Source of the DNA: Neobacillus rhizosphaerae
GTDB lineage: Bacteria > Bacillota > Bacilli > Bacillales > Cytobacillaceae
Direction: 5' to 3'
Assembly: GCF_937468385.1 (NCBI RefSeq)
Contig: NZ_CALBWS010000025.1
Location: 21,467 to 85,466 of the forward strand
Length of the DNA stretch: 64,000 nt
The position numbers and the translations under genes were made by a program. The stretch's first letter is position 1, and every line of letters starts with the position of its first letter. Shown here one piece after another: positions 24,862-32,584 of the stretch. The notes beneath the pieces are model-generated. The model was not told where the DNA came from and did not search any database. It saw nothing but the letters and a program-made list of their open reading frames with translations.

Positions 24862-26199
24862 TTAGTTTCTCTTTACACTGATGTTGGGATCGTCCTGCTT
24901 GATAATGCGGGATAAATGCGGTTTGACTTCCGAAATAAAATAGAGAGAACCCGTAATCACTAACATCTCTTTTGCATCCAGGTTTTGAATCTCCTCAAAA
25001 AGATAGGATTCCCAGCTGTCGACAGCCAATTTGTTCGATGATTGACTGATTTTCAATAAATCTTGTGCTGCGGCAGCACGTGGAAAATCAAAGCTGACAA
25101 ACGAAATTTGATCTGCGATTTTATCGAGTTTAGCAATCATTTTGTCGAGCTTTTTATCCTTTAAAGCAGCAAACACTATCTGGATAGAACGGTCAGCGTA
25201 TCGGGAAGCTAATTCATGGACTAAGGCTGTTATTCCTTCATCATTATGGGCCCCGTCAATAATGACGAGCGGATTTTCAGAGAGAATCTCAAATCTTCCC
25301 GGCCAATATGCCTTTTTTAACCCTTCTTGGATTGCTTCGTCCGTAATGTTGAACAAGCTCTCTTGATTTAAAAATTGCGCTGCACTGACAGCAAGTGCTG
25401 CATTCTCAGTTTGATGCTGGCCAATCATACTGATTTCAAGCTTTTCCATAGTTTGTGATACAGTATGTAAAGTAAAAATCTCACCAGTATCAAGTGACTC
25501 GTGTGAGCTAATGGAAAACGCCTCGTTTAAGCGATATAAGGGCGCTTTTCTTTTCGCTGCCTGTTCTTCAATCACATTACTGGCACCAGGATGTTTGACA
25601 GCTGTAAAAACGGGCGTGTTTTCTTTAATGATTCCAGCTTTTTCAAAAGCAATTTCCTCATATGAATTCCCGAGGATATTCGTGTGATCAAGGCCAATGT
25701 TTGTAATGATAGAAGTTAATGGATGAATAATATTAGTGGAATCAAATCGTCCACCTAACCCCACCTCAAAAACAACCAAGTCCACCTTGCTATTATTTGC
25801 AAAATAATAGAAGGCCATAGCAGTAATAACTTCGAATTCAGTAGGGCCGCCAAGCTCTGTTTCCTCTAACTCATCCGCTAATGGACGAATGACATTGGCA
25901 AGCTTTAGAAGTTCATCATCAGTAATCGGTTTCCCGTTCACACTAATCCGTTCGTTAAATTGCTCAATATAAGGAGAGGTAAAGGTGCCGACCGTATATC
26001 CTGCGGACTCGAGTATCGAACGGAGAAAAGTAACCGTTGAACCTTTTCCATTTGTTCCGCCGATATGGACCGTTTTTATTTTTGCTTCCGGATGGTCAAG
26101 CCTATCCATCATCCATTCCATCCGTTTTAAACCTGGTTTAATTCCCAGTCTTAACCTTGCATGAATCCAGTCAAGGGCTCCTTTATATGCAGTAAACAT
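24862..26199 (-). CDS. folC: Folylpolyglutamate synthase / dihydrofolate synthase
   Basis: Mur-ligase family enzyme that adds glutamate to dihydropteroate and to tetrahydrofolates, trapping folates in the cell. The 445 aa sequence has the ATP loop IGGTNGKGSTVTFL at about residues 46-59, the FolC signature (EVGLGGRFDSTN) and the Mur-type C-terminal domain (VIIDGAHNDEG). GGGGTG lies 6 nt upstream of the ATG. In B. subtilis folC follows valS. Here 455 bp of repeat-rich DNA separate the two genes, and no other folate gene is in the window. Confidence 0.97.
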   Translation of the reverse strand: MFTAYKGALDWIHARLRLGIKPGLKRMEWMMDRLDHPEAKIKTVHIGGTNGKGSTVTFLRSILESAGYTVGTFTSPYIEQFNERISVNGKPITDDELLKLANVIRPLADELEETELGGPTEFEVITAMAFYYFANNSKVDLVVFEVGLGGRFDSTNIIHPLTSIITNIGLDHTNILGNSYEEIAFEKAGIIKENTPVFTAVKHPGASNVIEEQAAKRKAPLYRLNEAFSISSHESLDTGEIFTLHTVSQTMEKLEISMIGQHQTENAALAVSAAQFLNQESLFNITDEAIQEGLKKAYWPGRFEILSENPLVIIDGAHNDEGITALVHELASRYADRSIQIVFAALKDKKLDKMIAKLDKIADQISFVSFDFPRAAAAQDLLKISQSSNKLAVDSWESYLFEEIQNLDAKEMLVITGSLYFISEVKPHLSRIIKQDDPNISVKRN

Positions 26200-26341
26200 C
26201 CGTTACACCCCATCTGTTTTGACTTGAATTTTTAATATTTTCTTCTAAAAAAACTATCATGAGCCTCAACTCCCAACCCTAGCCTGGAAATAAATTTAGA
26301 GAACAAGCCGTAGTCACCTAATAAAGGCGGTGAGAGCAGAG

Positions 26342-26400
26342 CTAGACTTCACATCTTTCGTCTAGTGAAATGGGTATTTCACTTTAACTGGTTAAAGTGA
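26342..26400. repeat. Cluster of overlapping inverted repeats between folC and valS
   Basis: Three small palindromes abut or overlap: CTAGAC/GTCTAG (26342-26347 with 26360-26365), AGTGAAAT/ATTTCACT (26364-26371 with 26376-26383), and TCACTTTAAC/GTTAAAGTGA (26379-26388 with 26391-26400). The second and third share bases, so they are mutually exclusive as RNA. It lies about 140-200 bp upstream of the folC start. Function unknown. Confidence 0.5.
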
Positions 26401-26450
26401 TTCATTTTTGCGGCGCTCCGCCCCTTTTCCACAGAAAAGATCTATTATTT

Positions 26451-26553
26451 GATTCGCTGATAAAAGTGGAAATTCGCTGATAATATCCAAAATTCACTGA
26501 TAAACTGTGCGGATTCGCTGATATATGACTAAAAACCGCTGATAAATTGGCAT
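26451..26553. repeat. Five-copy array of a 12-nt motif with 20-21 nt period
   Basis: Motif ATTCGCTGATAA (one copy ATTCACTGATAA, one ATTCGCTGATAT, one AACCGCTGATAA) begins at 26452, 26472, 26492, 26513 and 26534. The spacers of 8-9 nt are unrelated. Spacings are 20, 20, 21, 21. The array sits in the 455 bp gap between valS and folC. Together with the inverted repeats it accounts for much of that gap; the remainder shows nothing recognisable apart from a weak hairpin near the valS stop (26602-26635). Confidence 0.8.
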
Positions 26554-26654
26554 TTACAGCAAAATTGCGTCTTTCAGACAGGATTTTGATTATTTTCTCA
26601 ACGCGAATTAATAGGCGAGACGAATCCATTGCCGGATTCGCCTCACCTAACTGT

Positions 26655-29297
26655 TTAACCTTTTAATTCGTTAATCCGTGCTTCGACAACGCTTCTTTTT
26701 TCGAGATAATCCTTTTCCTTGCCACGTTCTTCAGCAACAACACTTTCTGGTGCTTTTTTCATAAAGCCTTCATTGCCTAATTTCTTCTGAACTCTGTCTA
26801 CTTCTTTATTTAATCGGTCCCATTCTTTTTCAAGACGAGCAATTTCTTCGTCAATGTTAATCAAGCCTTCAAGTGGAAGAATAATTTCCAAGCCTGAAAT
26901 AACAGCCGTCATTGCTTTTTCAGGAGATTGAATGTCTGTTCCCATTTGCAGTTCCTCCGGGTTACAGAAGCGTTCAATATAGCTACGGTTGTTCTCAATC
27001 GCCTTTAGAACCTTTTCATCCTTTGCTTTAACGAGCATTTTGACTTTCTTGCTCATCGGCGTGTTTACTTCGGCACGAATGTTTCGTACAGACCGAATCA
27101 TTTCCATGAGAAGCTTCATTTCTTGTTCGGCTTCGTCATCGGAAAGCTCCGCCTTAACCTCCGGCCATTTTGCTTCGGTAATCGATTCGCCACTATGAGG
27201 GAGGTTCTGCCAAATTTCCTCGGTGATAAATGGCATGAACGGATGAAGTAAGCGCATCGTTTGGTCTAACACGTATGCTAGAATCGAACGAGTCGTTTTC
27301 TTCGCTGCTTCGTCTTCTCCATAAAGCGGCAGCTTCGCCATTTCAATATACCAATCACAGAAATCATCCCAGATAAAATTGTAAAGCGCACGGCCAACTT
27401 CCCCAAATTCATAGCGCTCTGAAAGCTTCGTCACTTGTTCAATCGTTTCATTTAAACGCGTTAAAATCCACTTATCGGCAACTGACTTTTCTCCGCTAAA
27501 ATCAATATCCTCGTAAGTCAGGCCGTCCATATTCATTAACGCAAACCGGGAGGCATTCCAAATTTTATTGGCAAAATTCCAGGTAGCTTCAACCTTTTCC
27601 GTACTATAGCGTAAATCCTGACCAGGTGAACTACCTGTCGATAGGAAGTACCTTAAGGCATCGGCACCATATTTATCAATGACATCCATTGGGTCGACAC
27701 CATTGCCAAGCGATTTACTCATTTTCCGTCCTTGCTCATCACGAACGAGGCCGTGGATGAGAACATCATTAAATGGACGCTCACCTGTAAACTCAAGGCT
27801 TTGGAAAATCATTCTCGATACCCAGAAGAAAATGATGTCATAGCCCGTAACCAGCGCACTTATAGGGAAGTAACGCTTATAATCAGCTGCTTCCGTGTCA
27901 GGCCAGCCCATTGTGGAGAACGGCCAAAGAGCGGAACTAAACCATGTATCTAAAACATCTTTGTCCTGTTCCCAATTTTCGCTATCTGCAGGTGGCTTGT
28001 GATCAACATAAACCTCGCCCGTTTCTTTATGGTACCAGGCAGGAATGCGGTGCCCCCACCAAAGCTGTCTGGAAATACACCAGTCGCGGATATTTTCCAT
28101 CCAGCGCAAGTAGGTTTTTTCAAAACGATCAGGAACGAATTTTACTTTATTTTCTTTATCCTGCAAGGCAATGGCTTCATCAGCGAGCGGCTGCATTTTA
28201 ACAAACCATTGTGTTGAAAGGTATGGTTCCACAACCGCGCCGCTCCGTTCAGAGTGGCCAACGGAATGCATGTGGTCTTCAATTTTGAAAAGAATCCCTA
28301 GTTCTTGTAGGTCCTTAACAATTTCCTTGCGACACTCGAAGCGGTCAAGGCCTTGATACTTGCCAGCCTTTTCATTCATTGAGCCGTCTTCGTTCATAAC
28401 AAGAACGCGTTGAAGATTGTGACGATTGCCGATTTCAAAATCGTTCGGGTCATGGGCAGGGGTAATTTTTACCGCACCAGAGCCGAATTCCATATCAACA
28501 TAATCATCGCCAACAATCGGAATTTCACGGCCAACGATTGGCAGAATAACAGTTTTACCTATTAAGTGCTTGTAACGGTCGTCTTCCGGATGAACCGCAA
28601 CGGCTGTATCCCCAAGCATCGTTTCTGGACGAGTTGTCGCAATTTCAATCTGTCCAGAGCCGTCTGCCAATGGATATTTCATATGATAAAACGCACCTTG
28701 AATATCTTTATAAATAACTTCGATATCAGATAAGGCAGTTTTCGTGGACGGATCCCAGTTAATAATGTATTCCCCGCGGTAAATGAGGCCTTTTTTATAA
28801 AGGGTAACAAATACTTCCCGAACCGCATCAGATAAGCCTTCATCAAGAGTGAAACGCTCGCGGCTGTAATCTAAGCCTAAGCCTAGTTTTGCCCACTGTG
28901 CACGTATATGAGCGGCATATTCTTCCTTCCACTTCCATGTTTCCTCGACGAATTTTTCTCTACCAAGGTCGTAGCGGCTTTTACCTTCACTTCGCAGTTT
29001 TCCTTCCACCTTTGCTTGGGTGGCGATTCCGGCGTGGTCCATTCCTGGCAGCCAAAGAACGTCAAAGCCCTGCATTCGCTTCATCCTGGTGATAATATCT
29101 TGCAGGGTTGTGTCCCAAGCATGACCTATATGAAGTTTTCCAGTAACATTTGGCGGTGGAATCACGATTGTATACGGCTGCTTGCTCTCATCATCTTTTG
29201 CTTCAAAAAACTTCCCTTGTAACCACCAATCATAACGACCTTTTTCAATCGATTGCGGGTCGTATTTAGTTGGCATCGTTATTTCCTTTGTTTCCAT
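26655..29297 (-). CDS. valS: Valyl-tRNA synthetase
   Basis: Class I aminoacyl-tRNA synthetase that charges tRNA-Val and edits threonine. The 880 aa length is normal. The HIGH motif appears as HIGHAWD near residue 55, and KMSKSLGNGVDP near residue 520. A CP1 editing domain lies between them, with an anticodon-binding domain (about 600-740) and a C-terminal coiled coil (about 810-880, LEKEWDRLNKEVDRVQKKLGNEGF). AGGAGG lies 8 nt upstream of the ATG. A Val-type T-box leader precedes it, so expression should rise when tRNA-Val is uncharged. folC is next but probably separated by the repeat region. Confidence 0.98.
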   Translation of the reverse strand: METKEITMPTKYDPQSIEKGRYDWWLQGKFFEAKDDESKQPYTIVIPPPNVTGKLHIGHAWDTTLQDIITRMKRMQGFDVLWLPGMDHAGIATQAKVEGKLRSEGKSRYDLGREKFVEETWKWKEEYAAHIRAQWAKLGLGLDYSRERFTLDEGLSDAVREVFVTLYKKGLIYRGEYIINWDPSTKTALSDIEVIYKDIQGAFYHMKYPLADGSGQIEIATTRPETMLGDTAVAVHPEDDRYKHLIGKTVILPIVGREIPIVGDDYVDMEFGSGAVKITPAHDPNDFEIGNRHNLQRVLVMNEDGSMNEKAGKYQGLDRFECRKEIVKDLQELGILFKIEDHMHSVGHSERSGAVVEPYLSTQWFVKMQPLADEAIALQDKENKVKFVPDRFEKTYLRWMENIRDWCISRQLWWGHRIPAWYHKETGEVYVDHKPPADSENWEQDKDVLDTWFSSALWPFSTMGWPDTEAADYKRYFPISALVTGYDIIFFWVSRMIFQSLEFTGERPFNDVLIHGLVRDEQGRKMSKSLGNGVDPMDVIDKYGADALRYFLSTGSSPGQDLRYSTEKVEATWNFANKIWNASRFALMNMDGLTYEDIDFSGEKSVADKWILTRLNETIEQVTKLSERYEFGEVGRALYNFIWDDFCDWYIEMAKLPLYGEDEAAKKTTRSILAYVLDQTMRLLHPFMPFITEEIWQNLPHSGESITEAKWPEVKAELSDDEAEQEMKLLMEMIRSVRNIRAEVNTPMSKKVKMLVKAKDEKVLKAIENNRSYIERFCNPEELQMGTDIQSPEKAMTAVISGLEIILPLEGLINIDEEIARLEKEWDRLNKEVDRVQKKLGNEGFMKKAPESVVAEERGKEKDYLEKRSVVEARINELKG

Positions 29298-29332
29298 CTA
29301 AAATTCCTCCTTCTTTTACTTCTAAAAAATAC

Positions 29333-29590
29333 AAAAAACCCCAATCGTCATAAAAGGACGAATGGAGTTTGCTTCGCGGTACCACCTTTTTTCCAATCAA
29401 CAAAAATGATTGGCTCTTAACTAGGATAACGGATTTCATCCGTCTTCCATTACTAGGACCACTGGATCCGTTCGCAGAAGAAGCTCTTGGGCGACCTTCT
29501 GATGTGCCTCTTAGGAAATTTTCCAGCTAATAATTTCCCTCTCTTTAAGTAAGCTCAGCATCATACTCTTCCCTGTCTTTGCTTATTTTT
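29333..29590 (-). promoter_or_regulatory. T-box riboswitch (valine) in the valS leader
   Basis: On the minus strand, the T-box core GGTGGTACCGCGAAGC (near 29372-29388) precedes a terminator stem that closes CTCCATTCGTC / GACGATTGGGG and ends in T6 (about 29333-29366). Stem I features such as AGAGAGGG are at the 5' end near 29545. The likely specifier is GUC (Val) at 29495-29493. It controls read-through into valS in response to uncharged tRNA-Val. A promoter candidate upstream is TTGACG, 18 bp, TAGTAT (29596-29632). Confidence 0.92.
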
Positions 29591-29747
29591 TAAATTATAT
29601 TGTTATACTACCGAAAAAAAGGGTTAGACGTCAATCATGATGACCAAATTTCTTTTATTTTATACTATATGTAAGTTTTAAGGGGAATTTACAAATATTT
29701 AGAATATATATAGGTAGATGTCGAAGTTGAATGAGGAGGTTTTTCGG

Positions 29748-29939
29748 GTGAGGGGGAATTTTCAAAAATACAAACACCGACCCTGGTTTAGAACGATTCG
29801 GAGATTTTGCGGACAATTAATTGTACCATTTATTATTTTTCAATTCCTACGAACAATTTTTTTTCCAACCGTTTTTGATGTATTATTATTATCATTTTTT
29901 ATCGCCATCGCCGTTTCCATCTATTTTGAAATTATATAA
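29748..29939 (+). CDS. Small membrane protein of unknown function
   Basis: A 63 aa protein beginning MRGNFQKYKHRPWFRTIRR, with a basic N-terminus followed by two hydrophobic helices (about residues 20-38 and 42-60). I chose GTG at 29748 because GAGGAGG lies 8 nt upstream; the longer in-frame ATG at 29718 has no ribosome-binding site. It is one of few plus-strand genes in the region and lies between the divergent valS leader and the convergent ysxE. The ribosome-binding site, coding composition and following terminator support a real gene. No function can be assigned. Confidence 0.7.
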   Translation: MRGNFQKYKHRPWFRTIRRFCGQLIVPFIIFQFLRTIFFPTVFDVLLLSFFIAIAVSIYFEII

Positions 29940-29988
29940 GGAGCCCTTGTTGCAGTTAATCAAGCTGCTGCTGGGCTCCTTCTTTTGT
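29938..29988. terminator. Bidirectional terminator overlapping the end of ysxE
   Basis: Stem AAGGAGCCC (29938-29946) pairs with GGGCTCCTT (29973-29981), with TCTTTT following on the plus strand. The 3' arm lies inside the last codons of ysxE on the minus strand. The loop also contains a short CTGC-based stem. Confidence 0.75.
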
Positions 29989-30999
29989 CTGCCGTTGCTG
30001 GGCTTCAATTTCCGTCATTCTCATCACGGTATACTCTGAATTTTTCAGATGCCAATAGCGGTGCTGCAACTGTCTCACAAATTTTAATTCATTTTTTGGG
30101 CTCTGCTTTCGATAATATTTTTCCGTCGTCTTGATGATTGGGATTGGTAGAGCTAAATAACTGTAGAACAACAATTTCTCATCTTCTTTAAACGGAAAGT
30201 ATTTAAAGTAATGATACATCCATTCAATAGTCGTGTCATTTCGCTTCGGATTCGTATCGAGAGCTCGTGAAATATACGGCAGGAGATCATGAATCGGTGA
30301 ACCATAACGGGCATTTTCAAAATTGATAAAAAAACCGTATCCCCTGTCATCATATAGAAAATGCTCGGATGATAATTTTCCGTGAGTGATCACCATTCGC
30401 GCCTTCTCAGCTTCCTTCGTGCTCTCGTACCATTCTTCAAATTTAGTTTTCGAAAACTTTAGCGCCTGGCTAATTTCATTGTAATACAGGCAATATAACA
30501 ATTCGAACGGGGACATATACGTCTTTCTTTCACATTCATCAGCGAAGCCATCAAGGAATTCCTGCTGTTTTTCCAATTGTTGAATTGTCTTTTCATAATG
30601 CTCTGTTCGTTCTTCATTGTTTACCGTAATTTCTTTGGCAGAAAGGGTGTGAAGCCTCGCTAATTCCCGGAATAGCTGTTGGTTTTTGTGCTCGCGATCT
30701 TCCTTTTGATCATTTGGCATCCATGGCATTAGATAGTAAAGGTTGTTATCGTATAAAACTGCATACCTGCCGTCCATTGTAGGGTAAATCGGAACAATCC
30801 GATTAAACCCTTTTTGGTAGAGAAGATGAACATGACGGACGAAATCGGTCCCTATTGTTGGATCAATTTTTTTTAAGGCAAAGGTTCCTTTATTTGAATA
30901 AACTTTTTGGACAATACCGTTATCTTCAACAAAGTAGGGCTCGACAAGATAATTCTTTAAAATTGGGGCGATGGCTTCTAATCGATTGGAGTCATTCAT
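29956..30999 (-). CDS. ysxE: Spore coat-associated protein YsxE, kinase-like fold
   Basis: Member of the CotS/YsxE family of aminoglycoside phosphotransferase-fold proteins found in spores; enzymatic activity is not established. The 347 aa sequence shows an N-lobe with FALKKIDP and a catalytic loop-like segment ITHGKLSSEHFLYDD, which corresponds to HGDLxxxN but with changes (K for D), so it may be catalytically weak or inactive. The segment FFINFENARYGSPIHDL stands for the DFG-like region. It lies 89 bp downstream of spoVID and is probably co-transcribed with it, as in B. subtilis. The terminator overlaps its 3' end. Confidence 0.93.
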   Translation of the reverse strand: MNDSNRLEAIAPILKNYLVEPYFVEDNGIVQKVYSNKGTFALKKIDPTIGTDFVRHVHLLYQKGFNRIVPIYPTMDGRYAVLYDNNLYYLMPWMPNDQKEDREHKNQQLFRELARLHTLSAKEITVNNEERTEHYEKTIQQLEKQQEFLDGFADECERKTYMSPFELLYCLYYNEISQALKFSKTKFEEWYESTKEAEKARMVITHGKLSSEHFLYDDRGYGFFINFENARYGSPIHDLLPYISRALDTNPKRNDTTIEWMYHYFKYFPFKEDEKLLFYSYLALPIPIIKTTEKYYRKQSPKNELKFVRQLQHRYWHLKNSEYTVMRMTEIEAQQRQTKEGAQQQLD

Positions 31000-31042
31000 G
31001 AAAACTCATCTCTCTTTCAAAAAAGAAAAACTGTATCTAAAC

Positions 31043-31077
31043 GAAGCTGAGCTGGTTAAAGAAACCCGCTCAGCTTC
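31043..31077. other. Hairpin between spoVID and ysxE
   Basis: GAAGCTGAGC (31043-31052) pairs perfectly with GCTCAGCTTC (31068-31077). Six T follow on the plus strand, but in the direction of spoVID-ysxE transcription the stem is followed by GTTTAGATACAG and only then T5. It could act as a partial terminator between the two genes. Confidence 0.5.
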
Positions 31078-31088
31078 TTTTTGAAATA

Positions 31089-32168
31089 TTATTTTTTTGC
31101 AAATGTTGCTGGGATGTATAATACTTGCCCTTCATAAATGTCTTGATTGAGTTCAAGATTATTAACGCGGAGGAGATTTGGAACTGTTACATCATAACGC
31201 TCGGCAACTCCATCGAGAGTATCTCCTTTTTGCACGATACAAACCTTCAATTTCGCATGAGCAGAACTTTCATCCTTGCGGGCAAAAAACTCTGTCAACG
31301 TCATGCTCTTCTTTTTCCCAGATAGCTTTTTCTTTACCTTTTTTATCACATCATCAGAAGAGGATGAACTCTCTTCTAAAATAGTTACCTCTTCTTCAAA
31401 ATGAGGATTTGGTACCGATTCTTCTTCAAATACTACTTCATGCTCAATTTCAATTGGCTGACTACTCTCACTTCTAGCCTCTTGGAGGTCCCATGCAGGT
31501 TCGTAGTCTTCTTCTACATACTCCACTTGCGGTTGATAGTTGAAGGTTGGGAATTTCGGTAATACTTCAATACTTTCTTCCTCTTGCTGTTTTCTTACCT
31601 CAACTTCAAACAGGAAGTTATCTTCATGGCTGCTAGGAACGACTTCTTGCTCTACTTCTACTTCTTCCTCTGCAGCTTCTTCTTCGGTACGGTGAAGTAC
31701 CTCATACTCTTGTGTTTGTTCTAGCTGCTGTTGTTGTTCGATTCCATAAAGACCACTGATGGTTAGTTCTGCAGAGAGCTTCAAACAGCTGCGCTCTGGT
31801 AGAGAATAATCAAAGGATTCAACGAGGACATCAATATCGTAAATGCTTTGAATCCGATTATTCGGAATGGTGATATCGACGGGGAAACGATGTGAAAATT
31901 CACAGTTTCCTTCATCAAGATCCGCCACTCTTTCTACAAATTTTTGCGAGGTAAAGCCTTCATCCTTGCCTTCATCGGCAGCTTCGTAACTTTTATATTC
32001 GCCGGTGAGTTCTAGCGAACCACGTATGGTTACGTACTGATCGTTTTCCTGGATGGTAATGTCCGGGTCTAGGGAAATCGAAACAAGCTCTTCGACTTCC
32101 TGTCCTTTTCTAAACCACAAGGACTCCTCCAAGGAAAATCGCAGACACGATTGATTCTCCTGGGACAA
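31089..32168 (-). CDS. spoVID: Stage VI sporulation protein D (spore coat encasement)
   Basis: Morphogenetic protein that makes the coat encase the spore; with SafA it anchors coat layers. I placed the start at TTG 32168, because AAAGGAGG is 7 nt upstream and the resulting N-terminus (SQENQSCLRFSLEESLWF) matches the B. subtilis start pattern; an upstream ATG at 32195 lacks a site. The 359 aa protein has an N-terminal beta-rich region (1-145), a long acidic Glu-rich middle (about 150-290), and a C-terminal LysM domain (about 312-356, CIVQKGDTLDGVAERY). It is shorter than B. subtilis SpoVID (575 aa) because the acidic region is shorter. A sigma-E-like promoter is upstream. Confidence 0.92.
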   Translation of the reverse strand: MSQENQSCLRFSLEESLWFRKGQEVEELVSISLDPDITIQENDQYVTIRGSLELTGEYKSYEAADEGKDEGFTSQKFVERVADLDEGNCEFSHRFPVDITIPNNRIQSIYDIDVLVESFDYSLPERSCLKLSAELTISGLYGIEQQQQLEQTQEYEVLHRTEEEAAEEEVEVEQEVVPSSHEDNFLFEVEVRKQQEEESIEVLPKFPTFNYQPQVEYVEEDYEPAWDLQEARSESSQPIEIEHEVVFEEESVPNPHFEEEVTILEESSSSSDDVIKKVKKKLSGKKKSMTLTEFFARKDESSAHAKLKVCIVQKGDTLDGVAERYDVTVPNLLRVNNLELNQDIYEGQVLYIPATFAKK

Positions 32169-32217
32169 AGCGACTCCTCCTTTCGTTTCCTTCACGCAAA
32201 ATCACTATGTCACTTAC

Positions 32218-32246
32218 ACTTTATGAAGGGATTTTTTCATTTATGA
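32218..32246 (-). promoter_or_regulatory. Candidate sigma-E promoter of spoVID
   Basis: Minus strand TCATAAA (32246-32240), 14 bp, CATAAAGT (32225-32218): 5 of 7 and 6 of 8 to the sigma-E consensus, 50 bp upstream of the chosen spoVID start. B. subtilis spoVID is sigma-E dependent. Confidence 0.45.
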
Positions 32247-32375
32247 TAAAAAACCTTGCGTGGTGGGTAAAAGAATTAGAGTTTTGAAAATTCAGTTGGA
32301 GTATTGGATGGGGTTCAGGAGTTGAGATTGGGTTTTGAGGACTGGAGAAGGGGTGATTCCTCTGCCTTGGACTGG

Positions 32376-32484
32376 ATTTCCGCCAACTTTGGTAATAATT
32401 CCGCCATCCTTTGAATTCCGCCAAACTTAACATGAATTCCGCCAACTTTAATAAATTCCGCCAAACTGCTTTTATTCCGCTATC
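32376..32484. repeat. Six-copy array of ATTCCGCCA-type motif, 17-21 nt spacing
   Basis: TTCCGCCA begins at 32378, 32399, 32416, 32437 and 32456, and a variant TTCCGCTA at 32475. Most copies continue as AACTT or ATCCTTT. Spacings are 21, 17, 21, 19 and 19. It fills part of the gap of roughly 410 bp between hemL and spoVID; the rest of the gap holds the two hemL terminators, the spoVID promoter and a G/T-rich stretch (about 32270-32370) with nothing recognisable. Confidence 0.75.
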
Positions 32485-32494
32485 CTTTACAGTT

Positions 32495-32516
32495 AAAAAA
32501 CCAGTCCGTGGACTGG
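32495..32516 (-). terminator. Second terminator of the hem operon
   Basis: Minus-strand stem CCAGTC / GACTGG with a CACG loop followed by T6. It lies 28 bp beyond the first hem terminator. Confidence 0.7.
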
Positions 32517-32543
32517 CTCAGGTAAATTAGCTTTCTAACTATA

Positions 32544-32571
32544 CAAAAACACCCACCAAATCTGGTGGGTG
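32544..32571 (-). terminator. First terminator of the hem operon
   Basis: Minus-strand stem CACCCACC / GGTGGGTG with a six-base loop, followed by T5G. It lies just after the hemL stop. Confidence 0.85.
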
Positions 32572-32584
32572 CCCTGCACAATCT

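Noticed and set aside
26451..26553. Possible CRISPR array
   Set aside because: Repeat cores are only 12 nt, spacers 8-9 nt, and no cas genes are present. The same applies to 32376-32484.
26402..26629. Minus-strand open frame of 75 codons covering the ATTCGCTGATAA array
   Set aside because: Its protein is only the translation of the DNA repeat (LSAN and FISE-like pieces), the repeat period is not a multiple of three throughout, and there is no good ribosome-binding site.
32221..32445. Minus-strand open frame of 74 codons over the TTCCGCCA array
   Set aside because: It overlaps the spoVID promoter and the repeat array, has irregular repeat spacing not in codon steps, and no family resemblance.
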